This document shows positions 33,270-41,560 of a stretch of 64,000 nucleotides of DNA, piece by piece. The notes beneath the pieces are model-generated. The model saw only the letters and a list, made by a program, of their open reading frames with translations, ran no database searches and was not told the DNA's origin. Every line of letters starts with the position of its first letter. Positions within the stretch are counted from its first letter, which is position 1. This DNA comes from CAZGUX01 sp964529305 (GTDB lineage Bacteria > Acidobacteriota > Terriglobia > Bryobacterales > Bryobacteraceae): contig CAZGUX010000177.1 in assembly GCA_964529305.1 (NCBI GenBank), positions 1 to 64,000 of the forward strand, read 5' to 3'. The translations under genes were made by a program, and so were the position numbers.

Positions 33270-36236
33270 ATGACTGCCCTTCGCCCAGCCACATCGATCT
33301 GGCCGGCCGTCGCGCTCATGGCCGTCGCCGTCTCGCCCTGTCTGGCCTCCCGCGAGACGCCTCGGTTTGAAGCGGACGTGCTGCCCATTCTCACGACGTA
33401 TTGCTTCACCTGCCACGGACAAAGCTCGCCAAAGTTGGGCCTTGACCTCCGCACCGCGGCTTCGACGTTGAAAGGCAGCCACAACGGACCCGTTGTGGTC
33501 AAAGGATCGCCTGAAGAAAGCCTGCTCTGGCAGAAAGTCTCCTCCCGCGCCATGCCGCCCGCGATCTACGGACAGAAGATCCCTGACGGCGACATGGAAA
33601 TCATCAAAAAGTGGATCGCCATGGGTGCGCCTTCAGACGAAGCCGCAAACGCCGCGGCCAAAGAGGCGGCTGGGCAGCATGCCCGCTTCGAGCGTGAGCT
33701 CCTGCCCCTGTTCAAGGAACGTTGCGCGCAGTGCCACGGCAGCAGGCAGCCCGCCGCCGGCTTGGATTTGAGCGCCGTTGCCTCGGTGTTGCGCGGCGGC
33801 GCCAATGGCCCGGTCATCGTGGAAGGATTCTCCGAGCGGAGCCTGCTGGTCAGAAGATTGGTTGCCAAGACCATGCCGCCGCCCGGAGTGGGCAAGCCGC
33901 TGACCGAGAAAGAAATCGGCGCGATTCGCGAGTGGATCGACCGCGGCAACTTCCGCGAAAGCGTGAGCGTGAACTCGGCTGAACGGCCTTTCACGGCCCT
34001 GGAAGCGCCGCCCATCACCGCCGAGCAGAAACAGTTCTGGTCGTTTCAGAAGCCAATCGCCCGGCCGGTTCCCGAGGTCCGCGCTGCTCATCGTGTGCGG
34101 ACACCGATTGATGCATTCGTCCTCGCCAAGCTCGAAGCCGCGGGGCTCGGTCTCTCACCCGAGGCGCCGGACCTCAAGCTCATGCGCCGCGCTTATCTCG
34201 ATCTGATCGGCATGCCGCCGGCGCCGGAGCAGATTCGCGAGTTTACCGCCGACAAGGCTCCCGGCGCCTACGAACGATTGATCGAACGCCTGCTGGCGTC
34301 GTCCCACTACGGCGAACGCTGGGGACGCCAATGGCTCGATGCCGCCGGCTACGTCGATACGACCGGAAAAGACTTCGAGCCAACGAAAACCGAATATGCC
34401 GACGGGATGTGGCGTTATCGCGACTACGTGGTGCGGGCGACCAACTCCGACAAGCCGTGGTCGCGTTTCCTGACCGAACAAATCGCCGGTGACGAGTTGG
34501 TTGACTGGCAATCCGCGAAGCAGTTCACTCCGGAGATCGTCGACCTGCTCACCGCCACCGGTTACCTGCGCAATATCCTCGACATCACCGAGGAGGACAT
34601 CAGCAACCTGCCCGTCGAGCGCTACGAGGCTTTGTTCAAGCTGGTCGAAAAGGTGTCCAGCAGTACCCTGGGCCTGACCGTCGGGTGCGCCCGCTGTCAC
34701 ACCCACAAATTCGACCCAATTCCGCAACGCGATTACTACCAGTTTCTGTCGCTCTTCACGACTTCCTATAACCCCACCGATTGGCTCCAGCCCCAGAACC
34801 GGTACCTGTGGACGATCTCGAAGGAAGAGAAGGAAGCCGTCGACCGCCACAACAAGCAGTTTGAGGCGCCCCTGGCCGATCTGAACAAACAGCTATCGGC
34901 GGTGAAGAAGCCCTACGAAGAGCGAATCCTGAACGAGAAGCTCTCCACGCTGCCCGAATCGATCCGGGACGATACGCGCATCGCGCTCGACACGCCCGCC
35001 GACAAACGCGACGAAGTGCAGAAGTACCTGGTCAAGAAGTTCGGCCCCGACCTCAAAGTCACCGATGAGGCGGTACGAAAGTTGTTCTCTTCCGCCGATC
35101 AGGAGACAGCCCGGAAGTTGGACGACCAGATCAAGGGCTACGAAGGCCAGCGCAAGAAGCTGGAAAAGATCCAGGCCCTCTGGGATGTGGGCAAAGTCCC
35201 GTCCATCCGGCTGCTTCAGCGCGGAAGCGCCGACTCCCCGGGGCCGAGGGTAAAGCCGGCTTTCTTTGAAGTCTTGAGCGATGGCCGCGCCAGGGAAGCG
35301 CAACGGCCCGAAGAAACCCAGGGCAAGTCGTCCGGGATGCGGCTGGCCTTCGCGAAATGGCTCACCAGCCGCGACAATCCGATTGCCGCCCGCGTGATCG
35401 TGAACCGGATCTGGCAAGGCCATTTCGGAACCGGCATTGTGGCCACGCCCGACAACTTCGGGAAGATGGGTTCACGGCCCGCGAACCAGGAGTTGCTCGA
35501 CTGGCTCGCGGTCGATTTCATGAACCATGGCTGGAGTGCGAAATACCTTCACCGGTTGATCATGAAATCGTCCGTCTACCGCCAGTCGGCCCGTCAAGGT
35601 ACCGACGCCTGGGTTGCGAAGGCGAAGATCAGCGATCCGGAGAACTCACTGATGTGGCACATGAGTCTCCGGCGCCTGGATGCGGAAACGCTTCGCGACT
35701 CCCTGCTCGCCGTCTCGGGCAAGCTCAACGCCGTCCAGGGCGGACCTGCGATCGCTCTCGAAATGCAGCCTGACGGGGTACAGGTGGTCTCCTCCAAAGA
35801 GCCCGCGGGCGCACGATGGCGGCGCAGCATCTACCTCACGGCCCGCCGCACCTATCCTGTCAGCTTTCTCGGCGTCTTCGACTATCCGATCATCGACACC
35901 AATTGCACACAGCGTGTGCCCTCGGCCACTCCCTTGCAGTCGCTCACGATGATGAACGACCGTTTTGTGTGGGAAGCTGCCGCCAACATGGCCGCGCGCG
36001 CATCCCGCTTGGCGGGCGAAGCGGCCTCAACCGCGGCCCGGATCGAAGCGGCCTATCTGCTCGCCTTGTCGCGAAAGCCGGCCGAGGCCGAGATGCGGGC
36101 GGCGGGGAGCTATTTGCAGGAACAGCAGGCGATCTACGCCCGCAGCGGCGACGAACCCTCACGGGCGGCCGAAAAGTCCTTCGCGAGCTTTGCACAGATG
36201 CTGGTCAGCTCCAATGAGTTCCTCTATGTCGACTGA
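33270..36236 (+). CDS. Double-cytochrome DUF1549-DUF1553 exported protein (locus 3)
   Basis: 988 residues. Signal peptide-like start (AVALMAVAVSPCLA). Two PSCyt1 domains: CxxCH at Cys45-Cys48-His49 (YCFTCHG) and at Cys152-Cys155-His156 (RCAQCHG). DUF1549 follows with a third motif at Cys473 (CARCHTHKFDPIPQRDYY), then a helical insertion (about 520-640, rich in Lys/Glu), then DUF1553 (NPIAARVIVNRIWQGHFGTG). Up to three hemes could be bound. It starts four bases after the DUF1501 stop. Confidence 0.88.
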   Translation: MTALRPATSIWPAVALMAVAVSPCLASRETPRFEADVLPILTTYCFTCHGQSSPKLGLDLRTAASTLKGSHNGPVVVKGSPEESLLWQKVSSRAMPPAIYGQKIPDGDMEIIKKWIAMGAPSDEAANAAAKEAAGQHARFERELLPLFKERCAQCHGSRQPAAGLDLSAVASVLRGGANGPVIVEGFSERSLLVRRLVAKTMPPPGVGKPLTEKEIGAIREWIDRGNFRESVSVNSAERPFTALEAPPITAEQKQFWSFQKPIARPVPEVRAAHRVRTPIDAFVLAKLEAAGLGLSPEAPDLKLMRRAYLDLIGMPPAPEQIREFTADKAPGAYERLIERLLASSHYGERWGRQWLDAAGYVDTTGKDFEPTKTEYADGMWRYRDYVVRATNSDKPWSRFLTEQIAGDELVDWQSAKQFTPEIVDLLTATGYLRNILDITEEDISNLPVERYEALFKLVEKVSSSTLGLTVGCARCHTHKFDPIPQRDYYQFLSLFTTSYNPTDWLQPQNRYLWTISKEEKEAVDRHNKQFEAPLADLNKQLSAVKKPYEERILNEKLSTLPESIRDDTRIALDTPADKRDEVQKYLVKKFGPDLKVTDEAVRKLFSSADQETARKLDDQIKGYEGQRKKLEKIQALWDVGKVPSIRLLQRGSADSPGPRVKPAFFEVLSDGRAREAQRPEETQGKSSGMRLAFAKWLTSRDNPIAARVIVNRIWQGHFGTGIVATPDNFGKMGSRPANQELLDWLAVDFMNHGWSAKYLHRLIMKSSVYRQSARQGTDAWVAKAKISDPENSLMWHMSLRRLDAETLRDSLLAVSGKLNAVQGGPAIALEMQPDGVQVVSSKEPAGARWRRSIYLTARRTYPVSFLGVFDYPIIDTNCTQRVPSATPLQSLTMMNDRFVWEAAANMAARASRLAGEAASTAARIEAAYLLALSRKPAEAEMRAAGSYLQEQQAIYARSGDEPSRAAEKSFASFAQMLVSSNEFLYVD

Positions 36237-36337
36237 CTTGCCCCGCTGACCCGAGGCGCGGTGCCTCCCCTGAGGCCGGCTGTCGCCGCGGACCGAGTCA
36301 GGCATGCCCACGGGTGGGGTTGGCGCCTCAATAAGAA

Positions 36338-36369
36338 AAGCCCCGGGATCCTCCAGGACCCCGGGGCTT
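36338..36369 (-). terminator. Intrinsic terminator of the ferredoxin gene
   Basis: AAGCCCCGGG (36338-36347) pairs perfectly with CCCGGGGCTT (36360-36369). On the minus strand the stem is followed by TTCTTATT, so it ends transcription 17 bases past the ferredoxin stop. It could also stop plus-strand readthrough from the DUF1553 gene. Confidence 0.8.
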
Positions 36370-36385
36370 CGAGTTTCAGCTTCGC

Positions 36386-36646
36386 TCACTTCCCGTAATA
36401 GGCCGCGTTCCGCTGGGTGAACTCGTTCCACTTCTCCGGCAGGTCGTCGAGAGCAAAAATGGCCGACACCGGACACACCGGCACACATGCGCCGCAGTCG
36501 ATACACTCGACCGGGTCGATGTAGATCATCTCTTCCGTTTCGAACTGTGGCTCGTCCTTCTTGGGGTGGATGCAGTCGACGGGGCAGGCGTCAACGCATG
36601 CGGTGTCTTTGGTGCCGATGCACGGCTCTGCAATCACGTAGGCCAT
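36386..36646 (-). CDS. Seven-iron-type ferredoxin
   Basis: 86-residue soluble electron carrier. Cys9-x7-Cys17-x3-Cys21-x3-Cys25 in its first half lacks the Cys at position 12 of 4Fe-4S sites (here Thr), so the first cluster is likely 3Fe-4S. The second site is the standard CIDCGACVPVCP (Cys48, 51, 54, 58). It starts MAYVIAEPCIG, as in FdxA proteins. Single-gene transcript with its own terminator. Confidence 0.92.
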   Translation of the reverse strand: MAYVIAEPCIGTKDTACVDACPVDCIHPKKDEPQFETEEMIYIDPVECIDCGACVPVCPVSAIFALDDLPEKWNEFTQRNAAYYGK

Positions 36647-36758
36647 AAGCTATGTTTAGATGTTCGAACCCGCTTGAAAGATTCAGGTATAACACAGTTC
36701 TCCGGATTCGACAATTCTCACCCGGTGACTACGTCGCCTGAACGAAGCGAGCCCGAAA

Positions 36759-38090
36759 TTACGCTCGCGGCGGCTTTGCCGTCACCCGCATCTTGTCCTC
36801 GTCCCAGTAGAGGACACGGCCCTCCCGGTACGATTGGACCGCCATCGTGATGGTCACTTGGGCGCGCATTCCGGTCTCCACATCCAGGACCGGTTTCTGC
36901 CGGGAACGGACGCACTCGAGGAAGTTCTTCATATGGGCCGATTGTTCGGTCTGCTCCACCGGGATCTTGATCGGCTCCTCGCCCCACTTCTTGCGGTACT
37001 CGTCCTTGATGACCCGCTTTTCCGGGTAGACGGTGATGTTCTCGGCGTAGCCCTCGAAGCGGCCGTGCTCGACCATGACGATCGTCCCCTCATGCCCTCG
37101 GATCAGGCCGGGCGAGTGGTGCGAATTGGCCATGGACGAGGACAGGATGAGCGAATGGCCTTTCGGAAAATCGGCCATCAGGTTGAACGTATCGGGAACT
37201 TCGCGATCCTTAAAGACGTAGATGCCGCCGGCGGCCGTAACGCGATGGGGGAACTGGGGTTCGCCCCAACAGATGTTCATCGGCGCGACCACGTGGTAGA
37301 ACAGGTCCGTCGCAATGCCGCCGGAATAGTCCCAATATTTGCGGAAGCGGAAGTAACGGTCGGCATCCCAGGGGCGCTTGGTGGCAGGGCCAAGCCAGGT
37401 CTTCCAGTCGATGTAGTCATCGCCTGACTTGTCGGGGCCGGCATTGGGGTCGATCTTCCAGTTCCATTCGCCCTCGATGGAGTTGCGATGGTACGTGCCC
37501 TGGCTCGACAGCATCTGGCCGATCATGCCATCGGCAATGGCCTTTTTCGCCTTGTGCCACTGGTCGGAGGAGGTTGTCTGCGAGCCAACCTGAAGCACCC
37601 GCCTGGTCTCCTTGACCGTAGCCGCGAGTTGCTTGGCCTCCTCGACGGTATGGCACATGGGCTTTTCGAGATAGACGTCTTTGCCCTTGTCCATGGCCTC
37701 CAGGGCGATTTTGGCGTGCCAGTGGTCGGGCGTCGCGACCACCACCGCGTCGACATCGGAGCGGTTGAGGATCTCGCGATAGTCGAGGTACCCGTCGCAC
37801 TTGTACTTCTCTTTGTTTTCCGTCACGCGGCGCTGCCAGACGTCGCACACGGCGACCAACTGGCAGGAGTTCTCCTTGGACCCCAAGCCGGCAAAAATGC
37901 TGGCCAGGTAGCCGCCGCGGCCGCCGACTCCCACAACGCCGACGTTGATGCGGTCGTTGGCGCCCACCACGCGGCCGGCGGCCGCCTTGCCGGGCCGGGC
38001 CGCCACGGCGTTGCCGGCTACGCCCAAGGCTGCGCCGATCTGGGTTGTCGTTTTCAAGAACTCTCTGCGGTGGATGGAGTGATCGTTCAC
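36759..38090 (-). CDS. Exported Gfo/Idh/MocA-family oxidoreductase
   Basis: 443 residues. Tat leader (RREFLKTTTQIGAALGVAG), then an NAD(P)-binding Rossmann fold (INVGVVGVGGRGGYLASI at about 47-64) and the active-site EKPMCHTVEEAK motif. A C-terminal alpha/beta domain follows, with the terminal helix ending in DKMRV. Family members oxidise or reduce sugars; in Planctomycetes and Acidobacteria many are exported with a bound nucleotide. It is transcribed alone. Confidence 0.9.
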   Translation of the reverse strand: MNDHSIHRREFLKTTTQIGAALGVAGNAVAARPGKAAAGRVVGANDRINVGVVGVGGRGGYLASIFAGLGSKENSCQLVAVCDVWQRRVTENKEKYKCDGYLDYREILNRSDVDAVVVATPDHWHAKIALEAMDKGKDVYLEKPMCHTVEEAKQLAATVKETRRVLQVGSQTTSSDQWHKAKKAIADGMIGQMLSSQGTYHRNSIEGEWNWKIDPNAGPDKSGDDYIDWKTWLGPATKRPWDADRYFRFRKYWDYSGGIATDLFYHVVAPMNICWGEPQFPHRVTAAGGIYVFKDREVPDTFNLMADFPKGHSLILSSSMANSHHSPGLIRGHEGTIVMVEHGRFEGYAENITVYPEKRVIKDEYRKKWGEEPIKIPVEQTEQSAHMKNFLECVRSRQKPVLDVETGMRAQVTITMAVQSYREGRVLYWDEDKMRVTAKPPRA

Positions 38091-38336
38091 CGGGGAAATC
38101 CTCCTTCGCTGTGGCGGGCGCTCGCTTTTTCAGCCTCTCGTGGGCTGCCGCTGTGCCAGTTCGGAAAGGACTGCTCGGGTGGGGCGCCAGCCGGATAGCA
38201 CACCCTGATTGTACTCCTTCCGCCCGGCCCGAGGGGCAGGTAAGAATTACGGGACAACCGGGAAGACAGAAAAAGTTACCCGGCGCCGGAGCGGAAGGAC
38301 AAGTCACAAGGCACTCATTCAATTACCGTTAATAGT

Positions 38337-38353
38337 TTGGCAGAAGCCTTGCT
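38337..38353 (+). promoter_or_regulatory. Sigma54-type -24/-12 promoter
   Basis: TTGGCAG-N5-TTGCT has the invariant GG and GC separated by ten bases, as in the sigma54 consensus TTGGCACG-N4-TTGC. It lies 32 bases before the OmpA-lipoprotein ATG, placing transcription start near 38364, just ahead of the GGGAGG ribosome site. Two consensus positions differ. Confidence 0.5.
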
Positions 38354-38385
38354 GATCCCAGGACCGAGGGAGGTCGAAGAGAAAC

Positions 38386-39144
38386 ATGACCCAGGGTCTA
38401 CTGACCGTATCGCTGATTGCCGCCGTGAGCGTGATCACGGGTGGCTGCGCAACCAAGAAATTCGTCCGCACGCAGACGGCGCCGATCCAGACCAAAGTGG
38501 ATCAGGTGGCTGAGCACTCGAACAAGAACGCGTCCGCGATTGAGGACACCAACAAGAATCTGAAGGATGTCGATGAGCGGGCCGCCAGCGGCATCAGTTC
38601 CGCGAAAGAGCGCGCCATGACCGCCGAGAACCGCGCCGGTGAAGCGTTCCGCAAGGCGGAGGACGCCGGCTCACTGGCGGGTACGGCGAAAACGATGTCG
38701 GAAGAGAATCGCCGCGATCTGGCCAGCCTGCGGGATGCCGTGGCCAACATCGATGATTACCAACCGCTCCGCGAGACTACCGTGCTGTTCGGCTTCGACA
38801 AAGCGACTCTGAACGACGAGGCGGTACAGAGTCTGGACGCACTGGCATCCGAGGCGGCCCGGCAGAAGCACTATATTCTCGCGGTCAAGGGCCACACCGA
38901 CAAGACCGGTTCGGCCGACTACAACGCGGCACTGAGCCGGCGGCGCGCCGATGCGGTCGTGCGCTACCTGGTGTCCAAGCACAACCTGCCTCTGCACCGG
39001 ATCCACACTCTCGGACTCGGCCAGGAGAATCCGGTGGATGAAGGGAAGACGCGCGCGGCGCAAGCAAAGAATCGCCGCGTGGAGGTGAAAGTCTTCGTGG
39101 CCAATGCGGTGGACGGCGTCAAATTGACGGCGGCTGATCGCTAG
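38386..39144 (+). CDS. OmpA-domain lipoprotein
   Basis: 252 residues. Lipobox ITGGC with Cys21 marks a lipoprotein signal. A charged helical region follows (about 30-110, likely coiled coil), then an OmpA_C peptidoglycan-binding domain (about 135-245: FGFDKATLNDEAVQSL, GHTDKTGSADYNAALSRRRA and GLGQENPV). It would anchor the outer membrane to peptidoglycan. A sigma54-like promoter precedes it. Confidence 0.9.
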   Translation: MTQGLLTVSLIAAVSVITGGCATKKFVRTQTAPIQTKVDQVAEHSNKNASAIEDTNKNLKDVDERAASGISSAKERAMTAENRAGEAFRKAEDAGSLAGTAKTMSEENRRDLASLRDAVANIDDYQPLRETTVLFGFDKATLNDEAVQSLDALASEAARQKHYILAVKGHTDKTGSADYNAALSRRRADAVVRYLVSKHNLPLHRIHTLGLGQENPVDEGKTRAAQAKNRRVEVKVFVANAVDGVKLTAADR

Positions 39145-39283
39145 CGGTTACCGGTCCTTCTTGCTCCTTGGGAAGGGTCGGGGGTGGGGAATCCACGGGT
39201 TCCTCACCCATCCCAGCTTTTCCGGATCCCCTGGTTTCCTGCCTGCTTTCCCACCCTGTCTCATGAGGCGTAGGCTACCGCTC

Positions 39284-40891
39284 CTATCCGAGTAGGCGCT
39301 CCGGCTTGACGATGCCGAGCGACACCGCCGTCATCACCACACCGATACCAAAAATCACCGCGGCCGATGCCACTGGAACCAGCCGGAACAAGGGATGGCT
39401 CACGGTGCTTTCCCGATTGGGAAGCAATTGCTTGGCGTAGAGAATCATCAAGCCAATGCCCGTCAGCACCGCGGCCAGTCCCGCGCTGAACGATACCAGC
39501 AGCAACAAGCCCAACCCCACCCTCTGGAAGTAGACTGAACTCAGCAGAAGGACCAGGGCCGACGGACACGGCACCAGCCCGCCACTCGCTCCCAGGGCAA
39601 TCAGCGAACTGATCGTCACCTCGCCTTCCGGCACGTGCGTGTGCCCGCCCGGACCGTGGTGATGCTCGTGATCGTGATCATGGTGGTGATGATGATGGTG
39701 TTCGGGATCCGAGTGCGAATGGCCGTGGTGGTGTCCGGCGGCGGTCAAGGCATGGGTGTGAACCTGCTCGCGTTGATGCACGTGGCCGTGGTCCAGGCCC
39801 AGAGCGTGAGCGCGCTCGTGGGCGCGCCAGTCCAGGTATTTCCGCAGCCGCCGGTAGAATAGCGAACCGCCGATCCAGACAATCGTAAACCCGGAAATCG
39901 CGCCCAGGATCGGACTGAGCGTCTCCGGCGCGACGTAGTCGGCCAGGAACAATGTCACGAAGCCCAGCAAAAACACCGACACGGTGTGGGTAAACGTGGT
40001 CATGGCGCCAAGAAAGACGGCGTGTTTCCAGGTCCCGCGGGCCCCTACCAGGTAGGCCGCCACCAGAGTCTTGCCATGGCCGGGCGAGAGAGCGTGCATG
40101 GCTCCGAACGCGAAGGCGGCCCCGAGTCCGGCCAGGATCATGCCGAAGGTGAGATCCCGGTTCTTCAACAACTGGGAGAGGTAGTCGCCGCGGACGACGG
40201 TGCCCGGCGGCGCCGGTTGCGGCGGCGTAGGCCCTGTATTCCCCGCGGGCACGGCAGCGGGCGTTGCCGCCGACACGGCCGGAGGAGTCACCGGCGAGAC
40301 CGGCGGCGCCCCGGACGTCCATTCGAACTCCGTTTTCACGTCCTGGGGTGGCGCGACCGTCGGGTCTTGCGGGTAGGCGGTCAGACCCTGGCTCTTTTCA
40401 TCGGCGCCGCTGGACGAGCGGATGACGCTGGCGCCCTTCCCCGCCCTGACCACGATTTCCTTCCAACCCGCGCGCTCGGCATAGTTGGGATCTTCGAACG
40501 AAATCCTCCCCGGCGTCACCGGCAGCCACAAGTTCGAGGCAATCCGGATCACCGGCACTCCACCCGCTCCGTCCTCTACCGTCAGACGAGCGCCGTCAAA
40601 ACGCGGCCGGACCGTTCGCCCCTCGGTCGAAATTTTCAAACGGGACACCCACTCCCGCGCCTGTTGCTGTGCCCGCGCCTCGAGTTGGCCGCGCGGAGAG
40701 TTGCGATCGAGACTCCAGCCGGAGAGCAACTCCACGGTGGGAATCTCGGCCAGATCGAGTGTGTAGACCATGGCTACACCGTCCTGCCGCGGCTCGAAGC
40801 GCGTGTAGTGGCTGACGCTGTAGTTGCCCATCGGATGGGACCAGAGCGCGACCGAAATCAGAAGCAGCGCACACAGGCGGGTTAGAATCAT
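39284..40891 (-). CDS. NicO-type nickel/cobalt exporter with His-rich loop
   Basis: 535 residues from ATG 40891. Signal-like helix, then a periplasmic beta domain (about 20-210), then about six membrane helices. The family signature HALSPGHGKTLVAAYLVGA starts the transmembrane half. A cytoplasmic or periplasmic loop (about 370-425) is very rich in His (HHHHHHHDHDHEHHH core), a metal-binding tail seen in RcnA/NicO proteins. It would export Ni or Co. Divergent from rpiB with a 39-base gap. Confidence 0.88.
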   Translation of the reverse strand: MILTRLCALLLISVALWSHPMGNYSVSHYTRFEPRQDGVAMVYTLDLAEIPTVELLSGWSLDRNSPRGQLEARAQQQAREWVSRLKISTEGRTVRPRFDGARLTVEDGAGGVPVIRIASNLWLPVTPGRISFEDPNYAERAGWKEIVVRAGKGASVIRSSSGADEKSQGLTAYPQDPTVAPPQDVKTEFEWTSGAPPVSPVTPPAVSAATPAAVPAGNTGPTPPQPAPPGTVVRGDYLSQLLKNRDLTFGMILAGLGAAFAFGAMHALSPGHGKTLVAAYLVGARGTWKHAVFLGAMTTFTHTVSVFLLGFVTLFLADYVAPETLSPILGAISGFTIVWIGGSLFYRRLRKYLDWRAHERAHALGLDHGHVHQREQVHTHALTAAGHHHGHSHSDPEHHHHHHHDHDHEHHHGPGGHTHVPEGEVTISSLIALGASGGLVPCPSALVLLLSSVYFQRVGLGLLLLVSFSAGLAAVLTGIGLMILYAKQLLPNRESTVSHPLFRLVPVASAAVIFGIGVVMTAVSLGIVKPERLLG

Positions 40892-40930
40892 GGCAATGAT
40901 CCTTACGGATTTTACGACGGATTCGGATGT

Positions 40931-41560
40931 ATGCGCCGGGTAATCACGTCGGACGATGTCCCGGCCGTGGGCGAGTGGCACGTCCCGAAGGACGCGGCCT
41001 GGACTCCTTCAGCCCGCGACCTGGCCCGGGAACGCGGCATCCGAGTGACGGAAGCCGACGCGGACGACCTGCCCAAAGCGCCCGCCGGCCTCATTGTCTG
41101 CATCGGCTCCGATCATGGCGGATTCCGCATGAAGGAGTTTCTCAAGCCGGTGGTCGAGAGCCTTCGCCTTACGGTTCACGACGCGGGGGTCTACGAGGAA
41201 AAGCCGGCCGACTATCCCGACATCGCTGAAGAGGTGGCCGGGTGGGTCGCCTCCGGTAAAGCCGCCCGAGGCATCATCGTGGACGGGGCCGGCATCGGTT
41301 CGGCCATGGTAGCCAACAAGATACCGGGTATCCGGGCGGCCCTGTGTTACGATAAGGCATCAGCCCGCAACAGCAGGGAACACAACAACGCCAACATCCT
41401 GACGTTGGGCGGCCGGCTTCTGACCGAGTCGCAGGCCGAGGAAGTTGTCCGGACGTGGCTGGCAACGCCCTTCGCCGGAGGGCGGCATCAGGCGCGGATC
41501 GACAAGATTACCGCCGTTGAACGCAAACATCTGAAGCAAAGCCCCGAGGAGAAAGCGTGA
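40931..41560 (+). CDS. rpiB: Ribose-5-phosphate isomerase B-like with N-terminal extension
   Basis: 209 residues. The RpiB/LacAB fold begins near residue 54 (IVCIGSDHGGFRMKEFL). Catalytic-type residues include Asp61-His62, and the phosphate-binding GIGSAMVANKIPGIRA block is present. The usual nucleophile Cys (ICGTGIG in E. coli) is replaced by Asp118 (IVDGAGIG). Residues 1-50 form an extension whose WTPSARDLARERGIRV resembles segments found in microcompartment enzymes such as EutT/PduO-type proteins. Its stop overlaps the deoC start (GTGA). It should interconvert ribose-5-P and ribulose-5-P, or a related sugar phosphate. Confidence 0.88.
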   Translation: MRRVITSDDVPAVGEWHVPKDAAWTPSARDLARERGIRVTEADADDLPKAPAGLIVCIGSDHGGFRMKEFLKPVVESLRLTVHDAGVYEEKPADYPDIAEEVAGWVASGKAARGIIVDGAGIGSAMVANKIPGIRAALCYDKASARNSREHNNANILTLGGRLLTESQAEEVVRTWLATPFAGGRHQARIDKITAVERKHLKQSPEEKA

